Positions 9,255 through 15,528 of a DNA stretch of 21,151 nucleotides are shown here, piece by piece. A program made the position numbers and the translations under genes. Every line of letters begins with the position of its first letter. Positions within the stretch are counted from its first letter, which is position 1. This stretch comes from a virus: IMG/VR virus record IMGVR_UViG_3300042448_000420, positions 1-21,151 of that record, one strand, 5' to 3'. Below the pieces are notes generated by a model. It was given only the letters and a program-made list of their open reading frames with translations, was not told where the DNA came from and ran no database searches.

Positions 9255-10084
9255 TTCTTTTTTACTTTATGTTTGTTATCATGAAGATAGTGCATTATTG
9301 CAATAACTTCTTCTTGTAAGTAAGGTATTGCAATAGGAATAACTTCTTTTACAACAGGATCTCCATTAGAATCATACTTAGTTACAGGGTAACCATATTC
9401 ATCTTTAGACTCTTCCTCAAAGGTAACATGATGAATATACATTTTACCAGGTCTTAATTTAGGATTATGCTTGAGAATAATGTACATGTATACACTAAGT
9501 TGCAATGCATAATGATTATAATTACAATCATCAAGGCTGCTAACCGGTTCCATTAGTTTATCTGATTTACCTTCCCAGTCAACGTAGGATTCCATTTTGA
9601 TCTCTTTATTAGTCTTATAGTCAATGATATTTACCACACCATTGACTACTTCAACTAAATCTGATTGACCGCAAATCCCTACAGACTTAAGATAAACCAT
9701 ATGTTCTGGATACACGCCTGGTTCTAACTTTTGAATAGGAGCAATTTTTAATCCGTTCACTTCATCCACCGGTGCTATAACTGGTACAGTAATACCATCT
9801 CTTTCCATAGATGCTAGTGAACAGATGTCTGATTCTCTCTGATTATGGTAGTAAGTTCCTAATGTGACTGCTCTAAGTGATTCAGAATCCCAAATCTTTA
9901 GAATTTCTTTAGGGTCAAGCCCATACCACTTAGATCTTTTATTTTTAGAAACTTTCTCAGCAACCTTTTTTGCATCAAATGGTTTCTTAAAATGACTGAT
10001 TAAGGTAGTTACACTTATCCAATCAATTGACTCACCATGCAGACTTACATATGTATGATCTTCTGCTTTAAATGCTATGCTCAT
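9251..10084 (-). CDS. PD-(D/E)XK nuclease, RecB/Cas4-like
   Basis: This 277-aa protein carries a good set of RecB-family nuclease motifs. There is a G-x-x-x-H element near residues 76-80 (GTYYH) and an acidic residue in YPEH at about 127. D142 lies in a GQSDLV strand, and the core D155-x-K157 in a hydrophobic strand (NIIDYKTNKE). A final QLSVYMYI motif near residues 195-202 supplies the Gln and Tyr that help bind DNA in this family. The expected activity is metal-dependent cleavage or end processing of DNA. Its place between small structural-block genes and terminase suggests work on replication intermediates or on concatemer ends before packaging rather than early host DNA degradation; that is inference. 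Its start overlaps the preceding gene by 17 nt and its stop overlaps the next start as ATGA. Confidence 0.85.
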   Translation of the reverse strand: MSIAFKAEDHTYVSLHGESIDWISVTTLISHFKKPFDAKKVAEKVSKNKRSKWYGLDPKEILKIWDSESLRAVTLGTYYHNQRESDICSLASMERDGITVPVIAPVDEVNGLKIAPIQKLEPGVYPEHMVYLKSVGICGQSDLVEVVNGVVNIIDYKTNKEIKMESYVDWEGKSDKLMEPVSSLDDCNYNHYALQLSVYMYIILKHNPKLRPGKMYIHHVTFEEESKDEYGYPVTKYDSNGDPVVKEVIPIAIPYLQEEVIAIMHYLHDNKHKVKKK

Positions 10085-10340
10085 TTGTCATTTGTTCTAT
10101 GGCTAATAATGCCAGGTTAAAATTATCATGATCTGGAGAGTTTAACATTTCTATTAAACTCTTACAAGTTTCTTTGTCAATCCGGTTTCGTTCCATTGCC
10201 CATTCTAAATAACCAGTAGCATTATTTACAGCCATTGCATGAGAAATCATTTCCATACCATATGCACCAGTATACATGTGTACATTTCTTTCCTGCATGT
10301 TATGCATGTTTCCGAATATTTCTTCTAGTGTATTAAGCAT
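10068..10340 (-). CDS. Unknown 90-aa acidic helical protein
   Basis: A 90-residue soluble protein, rich in Met and acidic residues, predicted mostly helical. It has no Cys cluster, membrane segment or signal peptide. It overlaps the upstream 104-aa gene by 8 nt and the downstream nuclease gene by 17 nt, so it is part of a tightly coupled run. I recognise no family. Its place in the packaging operon suggests an accessory role in head assembly or DNA processing, but nothing in the sequence shows this. Confidence 0.7.
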   Translation of the reverse strand: MLNTLEEIFGNMHNMQERNVHMYTGAYGMEMISHAMAVNNATGYLEWAMERNRIDKETCKSLIEMLNSPDHDNFNLALLAIEQMTNEHSI

Positions 10341-10647
10341 TTTCTATAATTGTATAAGCTAAATTTCTAGATCCTTCATCTTCAGACATTAACATTTTAC
10401 GGATATTAGTAACTTCATCTTTATCAAACTTACCTTCAAGACCAAGTATCTTTAGTCTTAGTAGTTTTTCATTAAGTTCTAACTTATCTAATCTTGCATA
10501 AAGATCTGCATATGGATCCCTGATGGTATTGTTAGCCGTAGTTATTTGATTCCATAAACTATTTCCGGAAGATGGGAGTACAGTTGTTAATGGATCATAT
10601 TTTGCCAAATCTATATACCCACCATACATATTATTTTCTGGTTCCAT
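10333..10647 (-). CDS. Unknown 104-aa protein of the packaging operon
   Basis: A 104-residue protein with a Pro/Tyr/Asn-rich N-terminal part (about residues 1-45) and a charged helical C-terminal half with regular Leu spacing (LDKLELNEKLLRLKILGLEG, about residues 51-70), which may form a short coiled coil. The ATG is at 10645-10647, four bases after the stop of the cysteine-rich gene. It has no membrane segment or catalytic motif that I can identify. A small structural or assembly role is possible from context only. Confidence 0.7.
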   Translation of the reverse strand: MEPENNMYGGYIDLAKYDPLTTVLPSSGNSLWNQITTANNTIRDPYADLYARLDKLELNEKLLRLKILGLEGKFDKDEVTNIRKMLMSEDEGSRNLAYTIIENA

Positions 10648-10651
10648 ACTA

Positions 10652-10960
10652 CTAGTCTTTAAGGTTATCTAATGCATCTTCTTCTTCTTCTGTAGCAATA
10701 GCATTCCATTTACCTTTAGGACACTCAGAAGATAGTGAGCGGGTTTTAAATGCTAGTGAACAACCACATTCTGCACAACAAGGTTTAGTACCTTTTACTG
10801 CACAATCTTTTCCTTTCTTGTCTATATGTTCACATCCATCACAAATATCATGACGCATTCTAGCAATGTCTTCTACAAACTCATCTCTAATTACAGAGTT
10901 TTTAATACCTTCTAAGATTCCTTTTCTATTCTCCCAGATTGTTTTCAGAACTGTTTTCAT
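10652..10960 (-). CDS. Cysteine-rich, probably zinc-binding 102-aa protein
   Basis: This protein has eight cysteines in its central and C-terminal part (C40, C43, C53, C61, C62, C65, C67, C80), arranged as CxxC, Cx9C, CCxxCxC and a single late Cys. This looks like one or two zinc ribbons. The N-terminal ~35 residues form a basic helix and the last ~15 are acidic. Its ATG lies inside the end of the IHF/HU-like gene (35-nt overlap), and the leader AAAACAACCAAAA resembles those of other starts here. Zinc ribbons in phage packaging blocks may bind DNA or protein; no specific role is visible. It ends in TAG. Confidence 0.78.
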   Translation of the reverse strand: MKTVLKTIWENRKGILEGIKNSVIRDEFVEDIARMRHDICDGCEHIDKKGKDCAVKGTKPCCAECGCSLAFKTRSLSSECPKGKWNAIATEEEEDALDNLKD

Positions 10961-11315
10961 TTTTGGTTGTTTTAAATTCGTCCTTTTTAATTTCTTGTAG
11001 TAATATTTTGTGCTCTAACTGAATTAGCAATTCTAGTTTTGTCTCTATCATCTTCTTATTAAAATATGCACCATAAGTAGATGTATCATGATTCTTCAAT
11101 ATATTAGTATATTTAGGAATAGACTTTCTTACTAATCCAGTTTTAGCAACAAAATGTCCAAGACCCTCTACGTTGATTCTTGGATGTGTTAAATTACTTA
11201 ATGTTTTTCTTAACTCACTATAATAGAATTCAACAATGTCTTCTACTAGTGACTCATCTTGGTTAAGAGCTTCTGATACTTCTTTGTATAGACTACTTGA
11301 CTTCTTTGGTATCAT
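10926..11315 (-). CDS. IHF/HU-like DNA-bending protein
   Basis: A 129-aa protein whose residues ~8-70 fit the HU/IHF fold: two N-terminal helices, then the beta-turn signature INVEGLGHFVAKTG (about residues 47-60), which matches the family pattern of a Gly-aromatic strand, followed by LVRKSIPKY in place of the usual DNA-contacting arm. After residue ~75 there is an extra helical Leu/Lys-rich extension to the C-terminus, longer than ordinary HU (about 90 aa). IHF-like proteins are recurrent in the structural block of crAss-like phages as I recall, which supports the phage assignment. It may bend DNA for packaging or transcription. It overlaps its neighbours on both sides (23 nt upstream, 35 nt downstream). 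Confidence 0.82.
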   Translation of the reverse strand: MIPKKSSSLYKEVSEALNQDESLVEDIVEFYYSELRKTLSNLTHPRINVEGLGHFVAKTGLVRKSIPKYTNILKNHDTSTYGAYFNKKMIETKLELLIQLEHKILLQEIKKDEFKTTKNENSSENNLGE

Positions 11316-11673
11316 CTCCTAGAAATTTGTAATCTAATAAAATAGTTCCTTCTGTTTGAATCTTAAGTAATGGGTTCAGTTGTATCTGCTTTTTACTATC
11401 AACATGTCTAACAACTAATCCATTTTTCTCAGCTTTATTTACACAGTTTCTTACTGTTTGAGGTGATTTAAATATCCAATCCTCTTCAGATGAAGCATCA
11501 TAACAAAAGTGTGTGAGTTCAATTGGTTCATTAAAACTTAATAAAGTCAAACAGTTTAGATCAGATTCACTCATTGCTATACGGTTAATATAACAATGAG
11601 TCATTATCTGAAACTTTACTATGTCCCATTTGGGCATTCTAACACGTTTCTGTACTTGATTGACAAGTGCCAT
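11293..11673 (-). CDS. Winged-helix-like putative DNA-binding protein
   Basis: A 126-aa basic protein. Residues ~15-45 form helices. Residues ~70-84 (SPQTVRNCVNKAEKNG) look like a recognition helix, followed by a beta-hairpin wing (LVVRHVDSKKQIQLNP, about 86-101), the order expected of a winged helix-turn-helix. The C-terminus is short and charged. It precedes and overlaps the IHF/HU-like gene by 23 nt, so two likely DNA-binding proteins are co-expressed at the head of the packaging operon. Late-gene regulation or recognition of a packaging site are both possible. The fold is inferred from pattern only. Confidence 0.72.
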   Translation of the reverse strand: MALVNQVQKRVRMPKWDIVKFQIMTHCYINRIAMSESDLNCLTLLSFNEPIELTHFCYDASSEEDWIFKSPQTVRNCVNKAEKNGLVVRHVDSKKQIQLNPLLKIQTEGTILLDYKFLGDDTKEVK

Positions 11674-11676
11674 TAG

Positions 11677-11961
11677 TTATGCTTTTTTTAACTTTCTTTC
11701 CTTTGGTGCATTTGGAGAGTCAGTAGTTTCGGGTTCTTCACCTTCTTTAGGTTCTTGCATCATCATTGCAAACTGCATTTGAATATTAGCTCTCTTAAAT
11801 CTTACTTCATCAATCTTAGATAAGATGTTCTCATATTCGTATTGTGCCTGAAGGTATGGTAATGAATCAGTATAAAAAGAAAGCATTTCTTGTTTTCTTT
11901 CTGCTAATTGCTCAGGAGTTAATCCTTCCATTTCAGGTGTTTGTTGGTCTAAATTTTCCAT
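11677..11961 (-). CDS. Unknown 94-aa charged coiled-coil protein, first gene of the packaging unit
   Basis: I choose the ATG at 11959-11961 (start MENLDQQTPE), giving 94 aa. An in-frame TTG 33 nt upstream would add 11 residues, but that TTG lies inside a promoter-like box, so it is not a credible start. The protein has an acidic N-terminus (LTPEQLAERKQ), a helical middle with likely coiled coil (about residues 15-72), a Met-rich stretch and a Pro/Glu-rich tail ending in a Lys-rich cluster. No family is recognised. It is the first gene after a terminator-promoter junction and lies 3 nt before the winged-helix gene. Confidence 0.75.
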   Translation of the reverse strand: MENLDQQTPEMEGLTPEQLAERKQEMLSFYTDSLPYLQAQYEYENILSKIDEVRFKRANIQMQFAMMMQEPKEGEEPETTDSPNAPKERKLKKA

Positions 11962-11983
11962 TGGTATATTTTTTAAGTTTATA

Positions 11984-11994
11984 CAAATATACAA
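11984..11994 (-). promoter_or_regulatory. Promoter-like box for the packaging/head operon
   Basis: On the minus strand the gap reads TTGTATATTTG, containing TATATTTG, which matches the Bacteroidetes -7 consensus TAnnTTTG. It ends 22 nt before the ATG at 11961 and directly follows a terminator. No clear TTTG -33 box is seen at the normal spacing. Confidence 0.6.
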
Positions 11995-12020
11995 TAATTG
12001 TTTAAACTAAATATATTTAA

Positions 12021-12052
12021 AACAAAAATCCAGACACTGTAAGTATCTGGAT
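12021..12052 (-). terminator. Rho-independent terminator ending the lysis cassette
   Basis: On the minus strand ATCCAGA and TCTGGAT (plus arms 12028-12034 and 12046-12052) form a 7-bp stem with an 11-nt loop, followed by TTTTGTTTT. It lies about 20 nt after the stop of the 83-aa gene and just before the promoter-like box of the next unit. Confidence 0.8.
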
Positions 12053-12071
12053 CTCTATAAGTTTAGTATTC

Positions 12072-12323
12072 TTAATACATTCTGTTTCTTGTTTTTCTGC
12101 TCACACCAGCATCTCTCAATCTAGATCTGTTTGCTTTTCTATTTCCTTTATGACAACCACCGCCATCATCTGAAGTACAGTTTGAATCAAGATTCATTCC
12201 TGTTGTTCCACCTACATCAAAACTTTTCATTGAACGTATAATTGGTTTTGGTCCACCTTTCTGCATTGATTTGCAATAATGCATAGCATCTGTTGCTCCT
12301 TTTAATCCTTGTAATTTTTTCAT
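12072..12323 (-). CDS. Unknown small basic Gly/Arg/Lys-rich protein (83 aa)
   Basis: An 83-residue, strongly basic protein with three cysteines (one in CKSMQKGG near the N-terminus, two in the SNCTSDDGGGC region), a Gly-rich middle and an Arg/Lys-rich C-terminal part (GNRKANRSRLRDAG, then RKTRNR). It has no membrane segment. It is the last gene before a terminator. The composition suggests nucleic-acid or capsid binding, and similar short basic proteins can be minor virion components, but no family is recognised. Confidence 0.68.
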   Translation of the reverse strand: MKKLQGLKGATDAMHYCKSMQKGGPKPIIRSMKSFDVGGTTGMNLDSNCTSDDGGGCHKGNRKANRSRLRDAGVSRKTRNRMY

Positions 12324-12325
12324 TA

Positions 12326-12484
12326 TTATCTATTTTTAAATGTGAAGTTTAATATTGTAATTAAATAAAAATCTCTAGATATATCTATCTCAACTGATAA
12401 GATGTCAATAAATGAAAGTCTTACTTTGATGTTTAGCTTATCCCATTGTTTGGTATAAGAATTCCAACCATTTCTAAATTTCAT
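12326..12484 (-). CDS. Small unknown protein, 52 aa
   Basis: A 52-codon reading frame fills the gap between the endolysin and the 83-aa gene: ATG at 12482-12484, 5 nt after the endolysin stop, and TAA at 12326-12328, 2 nt before the next start. The product begins MKFRNGWNSYTKQW and continues as alternating hydrophobic and charged beta-like segments with many Ile, ending FKNR. The tight fit between neighbours on the same strand supports a real gene. Function is unknown; it is not clearly membrane-spanning. Confidence 0.6.
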   Translation of the reverse strand: MKFRNGWNSYTKQWDKLNIKVRLSFIDILSVEIDISRDFYLITILNFTFKNR

Positions 12485-12489
12485 AAAGT

Positions 12490-12951
12490 TTACTTGAATG
12501 GTAAATACTTAGTTGTTCCTCCAGCTTTAACGGCTTTAAGAATTTGTTTTCTTTGTGGACCATCTGAGTTATAAGATACGTGTACCCAATCAGGATTTGC
12601 ATCTGTTCCAAATTCCCAGATCATTTGATCAAAGTTTACATTTGCTTTAACAAAGTCAAAGATTTGTTTGTTGGTAATTGATGTACCATCCATATCAATA
12701 TCAATTGCTTCACCTTTGCAATGTTGGCTTGACAAACTTCCCCCAACCGCAGTATTCAAGGCTTTGCTTCTATAGCCAGATGAAATGTGAATAGGAACTC
12801 CAAAGTGCTCTCTAATTGGCTGAAATACATTCTCAGCTAACTTCTTAAAGTTCTCAATGTGTTCAGGTGTTGGCATATTGCTAATTCCTTTTCTTTTTGC
12901 AGTTTCACTTCTTGTTACTTCTGCCAGTGATAAATTTTTACTTAATTGCAT
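12490..12951 (-). CDS. Endolysin: zinc D-Ala-D-Ala carboxypeptidase, peptidase M15 family
   Basis: This 153-aa protein matches the M15 fold used by many phage endolysins to cut peptide cross-links in peptidoglycan. Diagnostic segments are SSGYRS (about residues 57-62), SQHCKGEAIDID (75-86) with zinc ligands H77 and D84, and DWVHVSY (121-127) with third ligand H124. The Glu in the IWEFG stretch (about 113) is the candidate catalytic acid. All key residues are present and the length is normal for a single-domain enzyme. There is no signal peptide, so release across the inner membrane should need a holin; the two-TM protein 18 nt upstream is the nearest candidate. A repressor-like or virion role is unlikely. 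The start follows an A-rich leader (AAAACAAACAAA). Confidence 0.93.
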   Translation of the reverse strand: MQLSKNLSLAEVTRSETAKRKGISNMPTPEHIENFKKLAENVFQPIREHFGVPIHISSGYRSKALNTAVGGSLSSQHCKGEAIDIDMDGTSITNKQIFDFVKANVNFDQMIWEFGTDANPDWVHVSYNSDGPQRKQILKAVKAGGTTKYLPFK

Positions 12952-12969
12952 TTTGTTTGTTTTATATGA

Positions 12970-13245
12970 TTAATCTACTACTTCTTCTGAAGTCTCTTCT
13001 TCTTTTTTTGCTTTATTCTTTAAAGCCATAATGCGTCCGGCAGTTGTTATACCAAATGCACCTAATGTAAGTAACATAAACCCATCAAAGATAAATTCTT
13101 TAATGATTAACTCATTGCCAATGATTCCTGTAATTACATCTGTCATTAGTACAAATACCATTGCAAAGAATGATATAACTCCTACAAATGCTTGTTCATT
13201 GATTTCATTATTGTCTGAGATTAACTCTCTAAAAAACTTTTTCAT
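12970..13245 (-). CDS. Holin candidate, two transmembrane segments
   Basis: A 91-aa membrane protein with predicted membrane segments at about residues 19-42 (VGVISFFAMVFVLMTDVITG core) and 51-73, and a charged cytoplasmic-type tail (KNKAKKEEETSEEVVD). Two TM segments, small size and place directly before the M15 endolysin fit a class II type holin. Its ATG overlaps the stop of the 184-aa gene (ATGA), so expression is coupled to the upstream spanin-like genes. No family signature is certain, and other small membrane proteins nearby could be the holin instead. Confidence 0.72.
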   Translation of the reverse strand: MKKFFRELISDNNEINEQAFVGVISFFAMVFVLMTDVITGIIGNELIIKEFIFDGFMLLTLGAFGITTAGRIMALKNKAKKEEETSEEVVD

Positions 13246-13796
13246 AATTTAAAAATATTTAGTTTAGGTCTTTTTGGTTTTACAATGTCAGTGTGCCAAC
13301 CAATAGGCGGTTCTTTTTGTTTATTGTCATCTGGACAATTTTCTTCCCTTTTATAAAAAATTATATCACCTGTATAATCATCCTTTCTTACTACATAATC
13401 AGAGAGGTCTACAGCAACTACTTCTCTATTTATGTAAGAATAGTATAACCATGAGTTCTCTTTTGCTCTATCAATCAACCATCCTCTAATGGTATCAAGT
13501 TTATCTTCACGTACAATCTGTGTCTCAATTATAGTTCTATACTCAGTGTATTTAGATGTATAGTATACTAACAGTGTGTCCCTTAATGATATAATAGAAT
13601 CTTTTACTTTTGTTTCCTGTTTAAACTGTGCAATCTTAGCTTTTTGATTTTCAAATATAGCATTGATTGTATCAGCTTGTCCTTTAGTAAGAATAACTAC
13701 AGAGTCACCATCAATTACCGTCTGAAGTGGGTAACGTGATTGGCTGAAAATCAAACTGCTTACCACTAGACTGCTTACGAACAATATCCTTTTCAT
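13242..13796 (-). CDS. Exported protein, spanin-partner candidate (184 aa)
   Basis: Residues 1-19 form a signal peptide (MKRILFVSSLVVSSLIFSQ), so the protein is exported. There is no Cys after it, so it is not a typical lipoprotein. Residues ~20-55 contain a TVIDGDSVVILTKGQAD segment. Residues ~45-110 are helical and probably coiled coil, followed by a Tyr-rich section and a Pro/Lys-rich end. Its 5' end overlaps the preceding TM-plus-coiled-coil gene by 86 nt in another frame. That arrangement recalls Rz/Rz1 spanin pairs, which fuse inner and outer membranes at the last step of lysis. The missing lipobox argues against a classic o-spanin. Alternatives are a periplasmic tail or envelope protein. 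Confidence 0.72.
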   Translation of the reverse strand: MKRILFVSSLVVSSLIFSQSRYPLQTVIDGDSVVILTKGQADTINAIFENQKAKIAQFKQETKVKDSIISLRDTLLVYYTSKYTEYRTIIETQIVREDKLDTIRGWLIDRAKENSWLYYSYINREVVAVDLSDYVVRKDDYTGDIIFYKREENCPDDNKQKEPPIGWHTDIVKPKRPKLNIFKL

Positions 13797-14091
13797 TTTC
13801 TAGTTCTTTTTTAATATCCTTTACTACAGATCTTGTACTGTCTAAATCCCCAATTACTTCAGAAACCATATTCTCAAGATTAGCTTTATCTTCTGTCAAT
13901 TCTTGATTTTCTGCTTTTAATTGATTTACACTTGTAGTAAGTTTCTTATTTGCTGTAGTAAGTTTCTTGTTCTCTCCTGTGAGATGTATATTGTCTTTTA
14001 CCACAACCACATGCTCTGTACCACTAGAAAATATTTGTATCACTACAATTGTGATAAACAATACTCCAACTATAAGAAGTTTCTTTTTCAT
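13711..14091 (-). CDS. Inner-membrane coiled-coil protein, i-spanin-like (126 aa)
   Basis: Short basic N-terminus (MKKK), one TM segment at about residues 5-21 (LLIVGVLFITIVVIQIF), then a long coiled coil (about residues 38-108) rich in Leu, Lys, Glu and Asn, and a short Pro-containing end. This N-in, C-out topology with a periplasmic coiled coil is that of Rz-type i-spanins. The gene begins in ATGA overlap with the 82-aa gene and overlaps the following exported-protein gene by 86 nt. No sequence family is recognised; the role is inferred from topology and gene order. Confidence 0.7.
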   Translation of the reverse strand: MKKKLLIVGVLFITIVVIQIFSSGTEHVVVVKDNIHLTGENKKLTTANKKLTTSVNQLKAENQELTEDKANLENMVSEVIGDLDSTRSVVKDIKKELENEKDIVRKQSSGKQFDFQPITLPTSDGN

Positions 14092-14336
14092 TTTTTAGTT
14101 TTACCAAATAGCATCAACACAGTTTCTTTTAGACTTTTTGAGCTTTCAGTACTTTCATCTAGTTTTTTTTCTAGATCATCTCTATAATCACCCTCTAGTT
14201 CTTCTACTCTTGCTTTTAATTCTTCCTCACTTTTGAGAAGTTTATTTAAAAACATCCAGCATAAATAACCCAGTGCTAAGACAGCAAAGCCTAGTACTCC
14301 ATACTGTGTTAATACTTCAAAGGGACCAAATGACAT
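14088..14336 (-). CDS. Small membrane protein (82 aa), holin-like, paralogue of the 66-aa protein
   Basis: One TM segment at about residues 10-30 with the sequence YGVLGFAVLALGYLCWMF, then an acidic/basic coiled coil (about 33-75) and a Lys-rich end. The TM segment is nearly the same as that of the next upstream gene product, so the two arose by tandem duplication. TM plus charged coiled coil resembles BhlA/UviB-type holin-like proteins in general build. Its start shares a base with the preceding stop (TAATG) and its stop overlaps the next start (ATGA), so translation is coupled on both sides. Confidence 0.72.
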   Translation of the reverse strand: MSFGPFEVLTQYGVLGFAVLALGYLCWMFLNKLLKSEEELKARVEELEGDYRDDLEKKLDESTESSKSLKETVLMLFGKTKK

Positions 14337-14536
14337 TACTTCTTAGTTTTTCTCTTTACCACTTTCTTTTCTTCAAGCTCTTCTTTCATCTTCTTGTTAT
14401 CATCAAGATGTCTCTTGATAAATAACCAAGCAACATAACCAAGAGCTAGTACTGCTAATCCTAGAGGGCCGTAGTCTGCTAGTTGTCCAAATACACCAAA
14501 ATCTGGTGCTGTTGTTTCTACTGCTGTTGTATCCAT
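14336..14536 (-). CDS. Small membrane protein (66 aa), holin-like, paralogue of the 82-aa protein
   Basis: A short Thr/Ala-rich N-terminus (about 20 residues) is followed by one TM segment with YGPLGLAVLALGYVAWLF (about residues 22-39), then a Lys/Glu-rich charged helix ending VKRKTKK. The TM core matches the 82-aa protein at most positions (YG-LG-AVLALGY--W-F). Both junctions are TAATG. The build is like BhlA-type holin-related proteins; its own role versus the paralogue is unknown. Confidence 0.7.
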   Translation of the reverse strand: MDTTAVETTAPDFGVFGQLADYGPLGLAVLALGYVAWLFIKRHLDDNKKMKEELEEKKVVKRKTKK

Positions 14537-14796
14537 TATCTTTGTAATATTAGTTGTTTGACTGCATCAGATAATTCAGCAACACTCTTAGCTAAGTTTT
14601 TAATCTCAAGTTGAGTCTGTTCCTGAATGGCCTGATATTTTAATCTTGATTCTTGTTCTACAAGTTCAATCTTTCCTTTTAGTTTTCCAAGGCTTTCTGT
14701 ATTGTTTCTAACATCTGAATGAATCATTCTTAGAAAGTAGCCAATAACGCCTGTTACTGCCACTAAACCCCATTGTACAAGTTGTGTTACTTCCAT
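14536..14796 (-). CDS. Small membrane protein with coiled coil (86 aa)
   Basis: One TM segment near the N-terminus (about residues 6-23, VQWGLVAVTGVIGYFLRM), then a charged helical region to the end, with Glu/Gln/Lys and regular hydrophobics typical of coiled coil. The order TM then coiled coil, at 86 aa, again suits a holin accessory or antiholin-type protein, but no family is recognised. It is linked to the genes on both sides by TAATG junctions. Confidence 0.7.
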   Translation of the reverse strand: MEVTQLVQWGLVAVTGVIGYFLRMIHSDVRNNTESLGKLKGKIELVEQESRLKYQAIQEQTQLEIKNLAKSVAELSDAVKQLILQR

Positions 14797-15302
14797 TATT
14801 TTATAATTAATCCTGTAGTTAATATTCCATTCAGTATAAAAGAGATGTTTCTTTGTCTCTTTAATTTCTTGATATCAAAAGCCTGAGCTGTGATGATGGT
14901 ATCCTTACTGTTGATAATATATCTCTGAGCTTGGATAATTGTATCTTGGTTTTTAATTATGATATCTTTCTCCTTGTCTTTTTTGTATAAAACATGGATC
15001 ATAGTATCCTGGATCTGCACAATGTTGAATGTGTCTTTAGCATTCTTGACTAAGTCTAGTTGACTCTGTAAATCAAATAATCCATGGTTAAGTTCTTCAA
15101 TAATCAGTTTGCTATTATCAATTACTTGACCTTTCTCTTTTATTAAAGTCTCCTTACCTTCAATTCTTCTTTCAATAGTCTTTTGCTTACTTACCGGATA
15201 TACTTGTTTAGGACTGCGCATAAGTAAAAACATGCACATTACTATTAGGCATACTTGAAGTACTGTAGAAAGATTAATATTTGAGATCTTAATGTATTTC
15301 AT
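14796..15302 (-). CDS. Membrane-anchored coiled-coil protein (168 aa)
   Basis: An N-terminal TM segment (about residues 11-29, with CLIVMCMFLL) is followed by a long coiled-coil region (about 40-145) containing repeated Ile-rich heptads and the recurring motif DTII/DTMI near residues 98, 119 and 133. A second hydrophobic stretch (about 152-167, FILNGILTTGLII) ends the protein. Both ends could therefore sit in a membrane, with the coiled coil between them. It opens the run of coupled membrane genes. It might be an i-spanin or a unimolecular-spanin-like protein; this is speculation and no family is recognised. Confidence 0.7.
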   Translation of the reverse strand: MKYIKISNINLSTVLQVCLIVMCMFLLMRSPKQVYPVSKQKTIERRIEGKETLIKEKGQVIDNSKLIIEELNHGLFDLQSQLDLVKNAKDTFNIVQIQDTMIHVLYKKDKEKDIIIKNQDTIIQAQRYIINSKDTIITAQAFDIKKLKRQRNISFILNGILTTGLIIK

Positions 15303-15303
15303 A

Positions 15304-15528
15304 TTATTCTGCTCTTAATGCTGTTATGAATAAATTAATATCCGTAAATTCTTCACCATTGATTGCACATGATAAATCAAGCAATATAATACCTCTATCT
15401 GTTCCCATCAATACTTGTGAAGAAGACATGATAGAATATGGAACCATGGTTCCATCCATTTCAAACTCTTGGAATAAGTAGTCTATTCCATTAGTTGAAT
15501 ATCCATTTTTTATTGTAATTAGTAGCAT
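15304..15528 (-). CDS. Unknown 74-aa protein of the tail/decoration region
   Basis: A 74-residue soluble protein with alternating beta-like hydrophobic segments (LLITIKNG, GIILLDLSCAI). It overlaps the end of the 195-aa gene by 10 nt and ends 1 nt before the 168-aa gene. The product is acidic, with no TM segment. It may be a small accessory of the 195-aa surface protein; nothing in the sequence settles this. Confidence 0.65.
   Translation of the reverse strand: MLLITIKNGYSTNGIDYLFQEFEMDGTMVPYSIMSSSQVLMGTDRGIILLDLSCAINGEEFTDINLFITALRAE

Noticed and set aside
13031-13252. Plus-strand frame of 73 codons over the holin candidate
   Set aside because: It is antisense to a gene with two clear membrane segments and coupled starts; there is no independent support.
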